From Yarrowia lipolytica (taxonomy: Eukaryota; Ascomycota; Dipodascomycetes; Dipodascales): DNA of 64,000 nucleotides. Of the stretch, positions 10,861 through 21,508 are shown piece by piece (position 1 is the first letter of the stretch; each line of letters opens with the position of its first letter). The translations under genes were made by a program, and so were the position numbers. The stretch lies in the NCBI RefSeq assembly GCF_001761485.1, contig NC_090770.1:1426001-1490000 (forward strand), written 5' to 3'. The notes under the pieces were generated by a model. That model was not told the origin of the DNA. It ran no database searches and was given only the letters and a program-made list of their open reading frames with translations.

Positions 10861-11559
10861 ATGTCCACTCATTCGCCACTTACCATGAATGGCTCTGGAC
10901 CTTGTTTGCTCAATAGCTCCACGGCTCCCCGTGGTCCCCATGTTATTGATGCTCTCGGCACCTTTGTTGGCAACGGCTCACGGAGATCAGCAGCTCCACC
11001 CAGCCCGCTGGCCAATGCCACCACCATCAACGCGGCCAACGTCAACCCGTCCAACTCGGGCCTCAACCAGCCGCCGCAGGTCATGTCTCTCAACGAGCTG
11101 CTTGAAGTGCACAACGATCCGCAGCTCGACGCGCGACTGCCTCCCGAGAACCCCAACCGGCCCGTGATCCGCCACCAGCGCGAGATTCTGTACGGCAAGT
11201 GGAACATTGGCCCGTCACGGGCCGACAGACTGGCAGCCAAGATTCGCAACAAGTTTGGCCCCACGGCACGCAAACGACGCAAGGCCATCAGAGAAGACGA
11301 GAAGAAAAAGGCCCTTGAAGAACAGCCGCCAAAATACATGCTCACGGACTTCCACCATCAGCTGGTGCAGGAGATGCGAGTAGTGATTGAGAACCAGGAG
11401 GCGGTTTTGGAGCAGCTCACGAACCTGTTGTATCAAAAGGACGCCGAAATCGAGAAGATGCATTACGACATGATGTTGGTCTCCACTCCGCCAAATGGGA
11501 CCCTCGCTAGTATTCGGGAGGAGCCCGTGAGGCGGTTTGGCGGAGGTTGTCGTGAGTAG
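10861..11559 (+). CDS. Basic/coiled-coil protein, function unknown
   Basis: I do not recognise the family. From the ATG at 10861 the product is 232 residues; starts at 10756 (267 residues) and 10885 (224 residues, context ACCATGA) are also possible. A low-complexity Ser/Asn/Pro N-terminus leads into a segment with SLNELLEVHNDPQLDAR. Next come PVIRHQREILYGKWNIG and a very basic helix (ARKRRKAIREDEKKK). A C-terminal coiled coil (about residues 170-210) carries regular Leu/Val heptads (EMRVVIENQEAVLEQLTNLL). There is no signal peptide or membrane segment. The basic region followed by a coiled coil suggests a nucleic-acid-binding or scaffolding protein, but this is inference. The stop falls inside GTGAGTAG, a donor-like sequence, but no useful downstream exon was found. 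Confidence 0.6.
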   Translation: MSTHSPLTMNGSGPCLLNSSTAPRGPHVIDALGTFVGNGSRRSAAPPSPLANATTINAANVNPSNSGLNQPPQVMSLNELLEVHNDPQLDARLPPENPNRPVIRHQREILYGKWNIGPSRADRLAAKIRNKFGPTARKRRKAIREDEKKKALEEQPPKYMLTDFHHQLVQEMRVVIENQEAVLEQLTNLLYQKDAEIEKMHYDMMLVSTPPNGTLASIREEPVRRFGGGCRE

Positions 11560-13009
11560 TGTTTCAGTGGTGATAGGACCCTCGCCAGTGGTGGGAGGAG
11601 CCGTTCTCAAGAGGCATGGTCATACGTGTGGGTCCACCAAACCGCATTATCAGGGCGTATATGAGGCATCTGTGAACTAGATTGAGGTATGTTAGCTACA
11701 AGTAATGGACAAGTTGAGTGTTCATTCATCCAGAATGTTTCAAAGGCCTGTTACTTCTCTACAAGTACAGGAACAGATATGAGCACAATCACAAGCACGA
11801 AAGTGACCAGAATTCAAATCAATTCCATCATCTCCTCGTTTCAATCTTCCACCATTTTCACTCGAACCTGTTCTTTGACCAATAACATCTTATGTCTTCT
11901 GAATTGGATGGACATAACTGGATCACGTCAAACCGAGCAGAGAGAATTCCAGTCAGTGAGCAGGTTCAAGCACGTCATGGAACGACTATTTTACAAGTAC
12001 TTGTACTTGTACTTGTACAATATACCAGGTCAATTGAACTTCAAGATTCGTCAGTCGGAAAACGTGAAAGATATCACTCACCTCTTATTCACCCTAATTC
12101 ACCTTCTTGCTCACATCCATACATCTGCCGACTCCGTACTAACCCAGAATAGCCGCTACTACTGACAACGAAAACAGTAATATTGGGAAATACTTCCGAC
12201 AACCAACAAAACATCGGAGAACTCCAAACCTAACGTTCACTGATCCACTGAAATCCACTCTCCGAAGATACCCTACTTCTCAATACTCTTCATCTCCATA
12301 CTCTTCCAATACTACAACCGTTACACAACAACCACTTTCAGCCCGTCAAAACACCGACTTATTCCATCTCAGCCAAAGTTCATAACTGTCATCACTTATT
12401 ATCACCATTCAACGGAGGTGTAAACGTACAATACAAACTACCGTACCCCTTACCCTGTACCCTGTACCCCAACCCTAACCCTATCATGAACCCCTCAAAA
12501 AGAAGGTTGAAGTATGGCGTGGTCAAATTCAGTTACCCGGCCGCAAAACGCAAACTTTATGCGATTAGTAATCACAATAGTACAATCAACTACGAAACGC
12601 TACGACTTTGGAGGACACAAATCCGGCGAAAACAACGCCCGAAGATGATCTTACGAGTGGCTAGAACAATGGTATCCCTTCGCCCCCTCATTTCCCCGCA
12701 GTCAATAGAGTTTAATACGCCACTGGTAGCGTATATATCCGAGATGGCCTCAACTTCCACAACCTTCTCACGGAACCCTAACCCACAGGTTTTGGGAGGA
12801 GGCGGCGCCCCATCGATCACGAGGTTTGGAAAAAACGGCGTGCTTGACGAGGAGGAAAAATTCAAAAAAAAACAGGCCGTGACGAGACACACAATCTTTC
12901 AGGCGACACAGCGAAATCGACGACAAGACCAAGCAGCCACAGCGAGAGGAAACGGGCGGAGAAAAAAACCACACCAACAAACAAATAATAACTCATCTCG
13001 CCACGCAAC
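11560..13009. other. Intergenic, upstream of NGG1
   Basis: No gene is supported. A 205-codon frame at 12486-13103 runs into NGG1 out of frame and looks spurious. Elements noted: TACTTGTACTTGTACTTGTAC near 11996-12016, an isolated TACTAACCCAG at 12137-12147 without a matching coding exon, AACCCTAACCCTA at 12471-12483, and ACCCTAACCCA near 12775. The last two lie in the likely NGG1 promoter. Confidence 0.5.
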
Positions 13010-14917
13010 ATGGCCAGTCGACGATCAAGATCTCATGCGGTTTCGTCTGCGGAGCCGGAATCCAAGTCCACATCACCGCCGCCCACAGACGCGCTGCTGC
13101 TGAGACGGCTACAGAACGCGCTGACGTTACCCAACTCGTTTCTCAAAACCAATGGGATCGATCTTTCGGAAGATGCACGTGTTTCTGTGAACGGGCTGGT
13201 GGAGCTCCAGAACGAGTTGCGGCAGATTCGACAGAGGACCCGTGGCGTGCTGGAAAACCACAAGGCCGTGATTCGGGCCATCGACGAAACGGTGGGACGC
13301 CGGGAGCGAAAGGGAGGCAAGAGCGGAGGTAAGGGTGTCGGAAAGGGCAAGGGAAAAGGACCCAAGCAGAGCAGCAGCTCGTCGTCAACCTCGTCGAAAA
13401 CAGCAGCAGCAGCTTCTGGAGGGTCTTCTCAGACCGAGAATAAGGACATCAAAATGGAAGATGTGGACGAACTACCCGCGGAAAAGAAGATTGAACCGGT
13501 CAAACTCAACATTGATAGCGATCTAACCACGATCCAAACCTCTCCCCCCGGAGAGGGCTCCCCCAAGGAGTATGAAAAGAACCCAAAGTCCGAGTTTGTC
13601 GACTCCCAGACGCTGCCCCTGTCGGTGCTCAAGCTCTACGACGAAAAAACCATCCCTTACACCGGAGAGGAGGCTCTCAAGCTGAAATATGGAGTCGCCT
13701 CTTACCCTACCACGGACCTAAAGGACCAGTTGGCCGGCCCAATCCCGGACCAAGACTACACTCGGGCCAAGCCGCCCAACCAGGTGCAGTTTTCGACCTT
13801 TGCGACTGCGATCGAGCCCTACTTTCGACCCTTTTCCGAGGAAGACGTGTCCGTGCTCCTCCAACAGTCCATCCCGCTTGGAGCCACGGGTGCTCCGCTT
13901 TACGCCACGGGCAAGGATGCAGAGATCTCACCGTACCTCGTGCCCCCTTTGGGTCCCCCCTACACCGACGCGTGGGCTGCTGAAGACGCCGAGGCAGGTA
14001 TTGCTGCTGGCAACGCAGCCTCAGCGTCCCGGTTCTCGCCGCCCCCAAAGACGGAGCTCGCGGAGATTGAGCCCAAGGGCAAGAGCGAGGATCTGGTGGA
14101 CGACGCGCTGGAGAGCTCGGACATTAGTTGCGGCCCTCTGGCGTCGCGTCTGCTGTCTGCGCTGCTCCCGGACCCCAACAAAAAGGAAATCAAGGAGGAG
14201 CCTAAGGACGACGAGAACAGCGCGACCCCTGCCGCCGCAGTGTCGTCTTCGCCTCCACAAAGCCCGCTAATCAACCCCAGCTGGAAGGTGGCGACAGCCA
14301 AGGGTGACTATCTGACGCTGGAGCAGCGGCTCAAGCGCGAGTTTACGTACGTGGGAATCATGGACGTGAACAAAAAGAAGCAGGGCAAGCGGTTCTCCAA
14401 GCGCGACGACGAGATGGACCTCATGGACGATCTTGACGACGACGAGAACAACGAGGACCTGGAAATCGACTGGGTGCACGGCCGGGAGGACGACGAAATC
14501 TGCCAGCAGATGCGCGTGCTGCAGAAGAAGCTGCGCCAGGTGCACAAGACCAACCAGGCACGCAAACGTATCCTACTGCCCATCGTCAAGGAGCAGATGG
14601 CGTACCAGGAATTCCGGCAGATTCTGGAGGACCTGGACAAGCAGGTGGACCAGGCCTACCTCAAGCGGATCCGCAACCCCAAGTCGAAAAAGAAGAAGCA
14701 GCAGAACAACAATGGCACCGCTGTACCTCAGGAGCGGCCCGGTCTTCGAGTGCTGCTGGACAAGCGAAACCGGTGGATCGACAAGATTGGGCCTGTGTTT
14801 TCGTCATCTCCACACGACATGAAACGAGTGCCGTCTGTGTCTGTGTTTAAGGATCTTGAGGGCAGTGATGATGAGAGTGACGGAGGCGAGTTTGACGACT
14901 CCATGTTTGTGCAGTAA
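13010..14917 (+). CDS. NGG1: SAGA/ADA histone acetyltransferase subunit Ngg1 (Ada3)
   Basis: A 635-residue subunit of the SAGA/ADA histone acetyltransferase module, where it links Gcn5 and Ada2 to the rest of the complex. The N-terminus (about 30-110) has a coiled-coil-like segment (VELQNELRQIRQRTR) followed by basic Lys/Gly-rich and Ser-rich linkers. About 255-325 carries the fungal Ngg1 motif EPYFRPFSEEDVSVLLQQ and PPLGPPYTDAWAAED. The C-terminal third (about 425-570) is the Ada3 domain: LTLEQRLKREFTYVGIMD, an acidic run, then long helices (MRVLQKKLRQVHKTNQARK and AYQEFRQILEDLDKQVDQAY). The C-terminus is acidic. Start ATG at 13010 in context CGCAACATGG. It is expected in the nucleus. Confidence 0.93.
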   Translation: MASRRSRSHAVSSAEPESKSTSPPPTDALLLRRLQNALTLPNSFLKTNGIDLSEDARVSVNGLVELQNELRQIRQRTRGVLENHKAVIRAIDETVGRRERKGGKSGGKGVGKGKGKGPKQSSSSSSTSSKTAAAASGGSSQTENKDIKMEDVDELPAEKKIEPVKLNIDSDLTTIQTSPPGEGSPKEYEKNPKSEFVDSQTLPLSVLKLYDEKTIPYTGEEALKLKYGVASYPTTDLKDQLAGPIPDQDYTRAKPPNQVQFSTFATAIEPYFRPFSEEDVSVLLQQSIPLGATGAPLYATGKDAEISPYLVPPLGPPYTDAWAAEDAEAGIAAGNAASASRFSPPPKTELAEIEPKGKSEDLVDDALESSDISCGPLASRLLSALLPDPNKKEIKEEPKDDENSATPAAAVSSSPPQSPLINPSWKVATAKGDYLTLEQRLKREFTYVGIMDVNKKKQGKRFSKRDDEMDLMDDLDDDENNEDLEIDWVHGREDDEICQQMRVLQKKLRQVHKTNQARKRILLPIVKEQMAYQEFRQILEDLDKQVDQAYLKRIRNPKSKKKKQQNNNGTAVPQERPGLRVLLDKRNRWIDKIGPVFSSSPHDMKRVPSVSVFKDLEGSDDESDGGEFDDSMFVQ

Positions 14918-15617
14918 GACGCTGATGTGCAGTAAGACGCAGATGTGGGTGCTGGGAAAAGGGTGGCTATTGCCGCCCCATATAGTATATAATAGAATGG
15001 ATGGGATGGTGACAATTGAGGTGGTGACAGATGGCAGTTGCGTCGCGTAGAGGGTCAGCGTACTTATATTGTAGTGTGTTCTGAGGTCTGAGGGGTTTCA
15101 AGACAAGAGACAAACAGAGGTCCGAGGCGAACATTGTGCCAGCAGTTCGTACAGAATGTACGACATACAGTACATACTGTACAGAAATGTACTTGTAGTG
15201 GCAGACTTGAAACATTCACAAGGAGATTTCCGACATGTGCCCGGTAAGAAGCCCTTGTAGCCACGGTTTAACCCTGCTGTAGCTGTAACCATCCTCTGGC
15301 TCACAGTAACCATGCGGAATGTCCAGCCCTGTTCTAAACTCCATTATTGTACGGAGACAACTGCTTTTGCTGGGTGACTGACAGACGGTGATCAAGCGAC
15401 GACTGAGGTAAGCAGTAACTTGGTGGCCGTAGTGGAGTGGCGAGCGGGGTTAGGCGCGAAACATGGAGACACTAGCGGTGGTCACGGGTAGTCTGGGTGG
15501 TTTGAATCCATGTTGAATGTCTAGTATCATTCCTGGAGACAATGAGTCGTCATAGCCACTCTATCTGATTGTGGCATTCTTTGAAAGGAAGAGTGTAGGA
15601 AGAATGGGCTGAATGGT

Positions 15618-15735
15618 GAGCGAGAGTGGGAGTGGGAGTGGGAGTGAAAGAGTGGAAGAGTGGAAGAGTGAAGAGTGGGTGGAAGAGTGAAGAGTGAGTG
15701 AAAGAGTAAAGAATGAGTTGAAAAGTAAAAGTGAG
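15618..15735. repeat. GAGTGGAAGAGT minisatellite
   Basis: Tandem GAGTGG, GAGTGGAA and GAGTGAAA units, purine-rich on the plus strand. It resembles the repeat at 428-560 in both unit and orientation, so the two may share an origin or a mutational mechanism. Confidence 0.75.
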
Positions 15736-16387
15736 TGAAATAAAAGAAGATATAAGTATTTGTCAGTCAGTCATTCAAAACCATCTCTTAACAGAATGTC
15801 ACTTATCTCACTACAAGACAACAACATACAATACCGTCAGATCCGTGATACCAGTACAACCACCGTACAGAAAGTACTCGCGCCCGAAACAAACATTCTT
15901 GTACCTCAAATCCATCATATAAGACACCCACATTGCAACATACAACACCCACACTTTGCTTTCCCGTAAACCATGCTCACTCTGCTAACTCTTCTCACTC
16001 TGCTCACTCTGCTCACTCTGCATCACATCAACTCCTAAAGCATCACGGCATAATCGCCGAATAAAAAGCGTAGGAGGTTTGTCAAATCTCGTGACCACCA
16101 GTACAAATCTCACGTGACGAAATAATATGACAACCTCCACGTGACCCGTTCTTTCGCTCTAACCGGCATTGCTAAACCGCGCATAGCAGCTGCATTTGCA
16201 GGACAGATCAAAATGCGTTTGTCACGCAAGGTCATGTCGGGCACAGGGCTAGTGCACGACGTTACGGCAGTCTCATCTTCATCGTTAAATATATACAGGC
16301 CATTCCAGATGGCTATGCTATGCAAGGGACGTGACGGTGAGGGAGGGTGAAGGGGAGGGGGAGTAGAACGGAGTCAGGCTGGTTCAA

Positions 16388-16426
16388 TTGGCGTAGGGCT
16401 TTGGCGTAGGGCTTTGGCGTAGGGCT
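16388..16426. repeat. 13-bp perfect tandem repeat, 3 copies
   Basis: Three identical copies of TTGGCGTAGGGCT. Confidence 0.9.
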
Positions 16427-16552
16427 TCGACGTTGGTGTCGGGCTTTGAAGTAGCTCAAATGACTCAACTCGCAACTCGATCCAGAACTCGCAACTTGAT
16501 CCAGAACTCGTCTCGTCCTAGACTCGCTCCGCTCGCCTAGTCCTCGCCTAGA

Positions 16553-16738
16553 TCACGACCCACGCTGCTTCTCATCACCCACTCGCTTTCGAGGACAGTA
16601 GGGACACAGTCCGTGGGTGCATCGCTTACAATCGTAGCGGGTGGGCGGCTTGCCGTGGTACTCGCCACACTGACAGCAATACCACTCTGTGATTGTGTTG
16701 GGGTCCGAGGGGTCCACCATGACGACCAATTGTTTCAT
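16553..16738 (-). CDS. Small zinc-ribbon protein
   Basis: A 61-residue protein built around a Cys-rich core: WYCCQCGEYHG, then YDCKRCTHGLCPYCPRKR. The pattern (CxxC ... CxxCxHxxCxxC) resembles the small zinc-binding modules common in ascomycete hypothetical proteins. Its function is unknown. The frame is open upstream to an ATG at 16816, but TATATATAA at 16786-16794 lies between that ATG and the one at 16738, and the latter has the CACAATG context typical of this genome. I therefore start at 16738; a further in-frame ATG lies at 16720. The product is probably soluble and binds one or two zinc ions (inference). Confidence 0.6.
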   Translation of the reverse strand: MKQLVVMVDPSDPNTITEWYCCQCGEYHGKPPTRYDCKRCTHGLCPYCPRKRVGDEKQRGS

Positions 16739-16785
16739 TGTGGCAAGTGACGTTGGTGATGTGGTGGGTGGAGCGGGGGCAAGTG

Positions 16786-16794
16786 TATATATAA
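16786..16794 (-). promoter_or_regulatory. TATA box of the zinc-ribbon gene
   Basis: CTTATATATAC on the minus strand, 48 bases before the ATG at 16738. It decides against the upstream in-frame ATG. Confidence 0.55.
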
Positions 16795-16816
16795 GTATGT
16801 GCTGTTCCGGTTTCAA

Positions 16817-19800
16817 CAGCAGGTTGGGGCTGTCTGATCAGTCGGGTGTGTGAGTGAGTGTGAAGTTGGGGGTGTCAGGCTTGCTGGATATTTTGGGGCT
16901 AGCGGTCAGACACGGGACAGTTTGAGACTGAAACGGTGGGCGTGTTGATGAGCGCGATCTTGGGTGACTATGGCGGGTTCTTGGGATGACTATCACGGGT
17001 TCTTGGGTGTCTGTGTCGGTTTGGTACGTGGTCTAGAGGTCGGGAGGCGGCAGATAAACAAAAAAAGAAGCCGACTGGTGGGATACTGTTGATGTCTGGA
17101 GACTCTTTCTGTCTCTTTCTGTCTCCTCTCTCGGAGTCCACCCTCTCTCCTTCTCTCCAAAGTGTGGGCTCAAACATAAGCTCTTATGGTTTCGGCTCTT
17201 TGGGGCCAACTCTACCCGCAATAGACGCTTTAGCTCATCCGCAAGTGATGCTTCAGGCTCCATTGTTTTTCATTTGCCGAAACACAAATCGGAGGAGATG
17301 GAGATGATATAAGTTCGTCGGTAGTGGGAAGGCACGAAAGGTGACGGGGAGAATGGATACACAATCTTGCTCTCGCTCCGCGGTTAATTCCTCTTCAGCC
17401 GTTCTTTTTGGCCCGTTCCTTACTCCATCCTCCGTTGACGGCCCATTACAGTTCCTGGTTTTGCCTCTGGCACCCTTTGCGAGCCCAAAACAGCACCGTC
17501 CCAATCCGGGGCCGCCGATAAAGGGGCATCTCTTTTCAAAACGGCGAAACTAGTACCTGATTTGGGCGCTGCAGGCGTATCCAACCTGCCACCGGCATAT
17601 GACGGCCTTCCACACGTCGAAAAGCCCGCAAACTCCGTTGGCGCGACTCCAATGGGCCGTATTGGCCTCTCGTGACGGTGCTGTCAGTTGACTGAGACAT
17701 GCAGTGGAGTGCAGCGGTGCAGTGGACCGTGGTCAGCACTGCCTGTTTGCATGCAGTAAAACAGAATCTGAAACATGGCTGAAAATGCGCATCAGGTTGG
17801 GCTAGGTGGTAGTTCGTGCTGGTACATACAGTACGAGTACGAGTGCGAGTACGAGTTATCGTGATATGACCATAGGTGATAAGCTTCCCCTCTGTCCACG
17901 TGAAGCTTCAACAAGTGTCTCAAATGGTCGACTTGCCACAGGTACAATTACGATAGTCGGTTTTGTCGCTTTGACCGTCAAAGATCAATTCGTCCCCAAC
18001 TTACACCGAGACCGTACAACTGTCGGGTGACGACGTATCGTACATATGATGCGTACATCCCGGTAATACATACTGTACAGTTCCTGTCGTACATACAGAC
18101 CATTCAGGCACCCCTCGCTGTATACTACGATACGAGTCGTGCTAACAAACAGTCAGAATGCTATTTGATCTCGTGTCCAGGTCAATCCAACAGGATCGAC
18201 CGCCACGAGCTTCATACTCTATCAACTATCATGAGGATGGCCCCAGATGCATAAATGCTGTCCACGGAGATGCACCGGGAGCTGCATAGTGGTGACGATT
18301 TTCCCTATACTATACGGCTCAAGGGATTTGGTGCAGTACCGAGTACACACATTGGTGCTCACATTGGTCTCACATTGGTCTCACATTCGTCTTACCGCAC
18401 TACCAATGGCGATAGACCGCCTCAGCTTCGTGTCTACCCATATTGGAAAATTATCGCTCTGTGCGATTAGCCAGGAACACAGTTTGGGATCCAGGGGCTG
18501 GCGATAATAAACCCTGTGTGCCCCTGTCCATTGATATGCGGATATTCTGTTATGAAACGGTGGCTTTCCATGAAGCGCGCGGCCAAACTCGCATCTCGAT
18601 GCGGGCTCTGATTGAACATGGCACCATACAATTGCACTTCTCATGGGAGTGCAAGACAAGAACGGAAACGGTACTTGTACCATATCGTACCTTGCTCAGT
18701 CAAATGACTCACTGTGGAGAAAAAGTGGTGCTACTTGCACTGCTTTGACACAAGGGCATTGACAGTTGACAGTTGACAGATGGATGCAGCACTAATGATG
18801 TATTGATGGTACGAGTGTGGGGAAATGGAGATGGTGGAATGGGAATGGACGAGGCGCGGCAAGATTCAGGAACTACGGACATTGAATCAAAGATTCGCTT
18901 GTTTTTGCGGGGTCTTTGCCGCCCCCGAATCATCTCCATCTACAGAGCTTTCTGCAGCGTTTTCCATTTCCAAGACATGCATAATGTGTCCGAAAAGGAC
19001 ATGTATCGCCGAAGAGGCGAAGAGGAGTAATTAATTACGTCGCACGCGTCGAACATACGATGCCGCGTATTTGGTGATGTGAGCTCAACGCTCATTGGTG
19101 GTCCTACTCCTATTCACACAGTACGCACAGTCCTGCCCCCAACGCTTACAGTAGTTAAGACTTAGTTGGGGGATAGTTGGATAAAAAGTGTGCTAGGGGT
19201 TGCTATTGGATGTTACAGGAATGGGACAGTTATAAGAAAATACCCAGCTGATAAAGGACGCCAATCTAACCAAATATGCACTCAAATTCCCTCACTGAAG
19301 TTCAAGTGTGTTGAGATGTTACGAAACCGATCTCACAATATTTGATGAGGTTATAGTTGGGTTTTACTGGAGCACTAGGTAGTTCTGACAGCGTGGGTCT
19401 CTCTATTTCCTAGAACGACTACATCCGAAACCAGCACATTTGTCTCCAAAATGGCTTAATACGGGATGAATATTCAACTGCGAACGGTCGGCTTATTCTC
19501 AGCCGGGGATCCACACTCGTATTGTTCTTTTTGGGTACTCTGTTTCGGTTGTCAAGATTGCTGGAGAGGTCACTGCGACAGAGAAGCACTATGTACTACA
19601 AAATGTGCTTGTTGTACAACTCGAAGCGCTGACACGACGGAATGGAACAGCCAACCCATCATTGAAGAATATCTATGGGAGAGCAAGGTCAGCAGTTGGC
19701 ATTCTGAAGTACCTGTGCTCCTGTTGGAATGGGCCTCATGAAGCAACACAAGGACACTGACTGACTACGATGAGATGAGACAATTGGTGGTACGAAAAGG

Positions 19801-21267
19801 ACAGGTACTCACAATCACCCGAAAATGGAACATGGAACTGAGAGTTCGACCTTGAAGTACCACTAATCTGGAGACTCAACAAGTGGGGTAAGCAAAGCAC
19901 ATCCAATGCCATGGTGGTCTATTTGCTATCAAGATTCACGAGCCCTTCCTGTTTTCAACAATATTCAACGACCAGTGGCTAGAGTGTGCGACCGCAACCA
20001 CCTCTTCCGAGAAATTCCCACTAGCAACCAACATTGGAGAGCTGCAAGTTCCCGACAACGGGAAATACTGTCTCAGCGTCACTCACACACGTCCAACAAA
20101 TGAGTACAACAACAGTGAATGGACCGACTTCCTAATCTGCTCTAGATTCTTGCCTATTAAAGCCCCATCTCTAGGTCTGAACTGAGAGTTTAACAGAGTA
20201 CGGCTTCAACTACCGGTAACATAGCCCTGCACACGCCTCACCGCTAGCACTGTAGCTGTCAGAGAGAGCACAGCCGATATTCGCGCTCTAAATGCCGCCA
20301 GTGTACGGTAGCGATCCATGGAAAGTCTTAGTCTCCAATATCCAACATAGCAGCCTATGGCAGCCCAATCTTGCACTGTTTTCGACTACTTTCCCCAGTC
20401 ATGTGTCTCAGACTAAGACATGGTAGAAAGTATCACCGACTATTGAGGCAGGAGTCGTACGGAATGATACCAGTAGAGTGGTCAGGAGTGATGGGGTCTA
20501 GATGGTTGATTCAAGAGGATTTGAAGTCTTTGTTGCTGTATTTTAGCAGTGAATAGTAGTGCTTACATCATAGCTGCGAATGGGCAACTCTTAGCGACAT
20601 GTATAACGTACCCCACAAACACGTAGACAAACAAACAAACCAACTCTGTAGAGTCGTACCTTGGGATGCGTCGTACCTGAGATTTTCGCCAGACAGGTGC
20701 TGATTACAGACTGCCAAGGACGCAAGACAGGTGCCTATTACAGATTGCCAAGGGTGGTGCTACTCCAAATTAATTGTAGTAAGCGTAGCGCCACGTTTAA
20801 TCACGTTCAGATGTCACTAGCGGAGCTGGAGGAACATATTTGGTGGTTCTGCTACTTGTAGCCCCCCGATACGGCTCCACTTCCACTTTAGTGACTCTGG
20901 TTAGTGGATCACAAGACCCTTTTAGCGTATTTCTTTTTGCAAGGTTCCAGGACCACTTTTTACAGTTTGCGATAATGCAGGATGTCAGGAGGCGGGCTTG
21001 GCAGGAGTGAAAAATCGGTGATAGAAGTACGCAATATGAGATTTAACAGCGGGAATCAACTCCTTTAGCAGTGATTAGCCCCCAATAAATGTTTTGGGCA
21101 AATCCCGTAGGAAACCATCAAGTTACAGACGACACAAATCCGTCTAGACCACCCCACAAAGCTTGGTATGCATACGAGTCATACGACAAAGAACAAACAA
21201 GCACAGAGCGGCAGAAACATGGAGGTGGCGCAACAGAGGGAGGGGTAGAGGTCATATGTCAGAGAAG
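16817..21267. other. Gene-free stretch (left part of 8.5-kb desert)
   Basis: I found no supportable gene. Reading frames are short and unrelated to any family I know. Small repeats: ACGAGTACGAGTGCGAGT near 17825, CACATTGGTCT copies near 18345-18390, and TTGACAG copies near 18757-18780. Pieces around 19.5-20.1 kb have a faint coding look but nothing firm. Confidence 0.5.
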
Positions 21268-21275
21268 TATATATA
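21268..21275 (+). promoter_or_regulatory. TATA box of small gene
   Basis: TATATATA, 75-82 bases before the ATG at 21350. It is followed by a C/A-rich leader rich in CCAACC and CTACAAC, like leaders of expressed genes in this genome. Confidence 0.5.
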
Positions 21276-21349
21276 GAGGGAGGAACCTGGCCTGGATACA
21301 CCTTCCAACCCCCAACCACCTACAACTACAGTTCGATACTACAGCCACA

Positions 21350-21508
21350 ATGGAGCCCACAATGTCCCCTTCGCAGCAACAGGCAAGCAAGCCTACGCTC
21401 TACACCATTCCAAACTACGACTTTGACGCCGACAAGCCTCAACTCAACTGGTCCTTGACTCAAACCATTCTCGAGTACATTGCTTCACCTTTCAGACGAC
21501 AGAAGTAG
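21350..21508 (+). CDS. Candidate 52-residue protein
   Basis: A short frame starting in the strong context CCACAATGG, 75 bases after a TATA box, with a pyrimidine/CA-rich leader between. The product is hydrophilic at first (Ser/Gln/Lys), then has YTIPNYDFDADKP and a C-terminal amphipathic stretch (LNWSLTQTILEYIASPF) ending in RRQK. There is no signal peptide and no known family. The same frame is open upstream to 21089, but that part precedes the TATA box. It is isolated in a gene-poor region. Expression evidence would be decisive; the call rests on promoter and start context alone. Confidence 0.45.
   Translation: MEPTMSPSQQQASKPTLYTIPNYDFDADKPQLNWSLTQTILEYIASPFRRQK

Larger units (their letters stand above)
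14918..16552. other. Repeat-bearing intergenic region
   Basis: No gene was recognised. It contains a GAGTGGAAGAGT minisatellite (15618-15735), a CACTCTGCT triplet repeat (about 15976-16012), two CACGTGA sites near 16100 and 16139, a 13-bp repeat (16388-16426), and imperfect CTCGCAACTYGATCCAGAA copies (about 16466-16525). The zinc-ribbon gene is transcribed leftwards into this region. Confidence 0.55.

Noticed and set aside
11551-12147. GTGAGTAG at the end of the coiled-coil gene paired with TACTAACCCAG at 12137-12147
   Set aside because: Joining them would only add one codon before a stop, so splicing gives no meaningful extension; likely coincidence.
12486-13103. 205-codon frame before NGG1
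   Set aside because: Overlaps the NGG1 start out of frame, has no domain, and its Arg/Lys-rich content is unlike neighbouring genes.
19466-20110. Faint coding pieces that loosely recalled a retroelement polyprotein
   Set aside because: Similarity is impressionistic, no terminal repeats or other parts are visible, and the supposed family is not one I can name with confidence.
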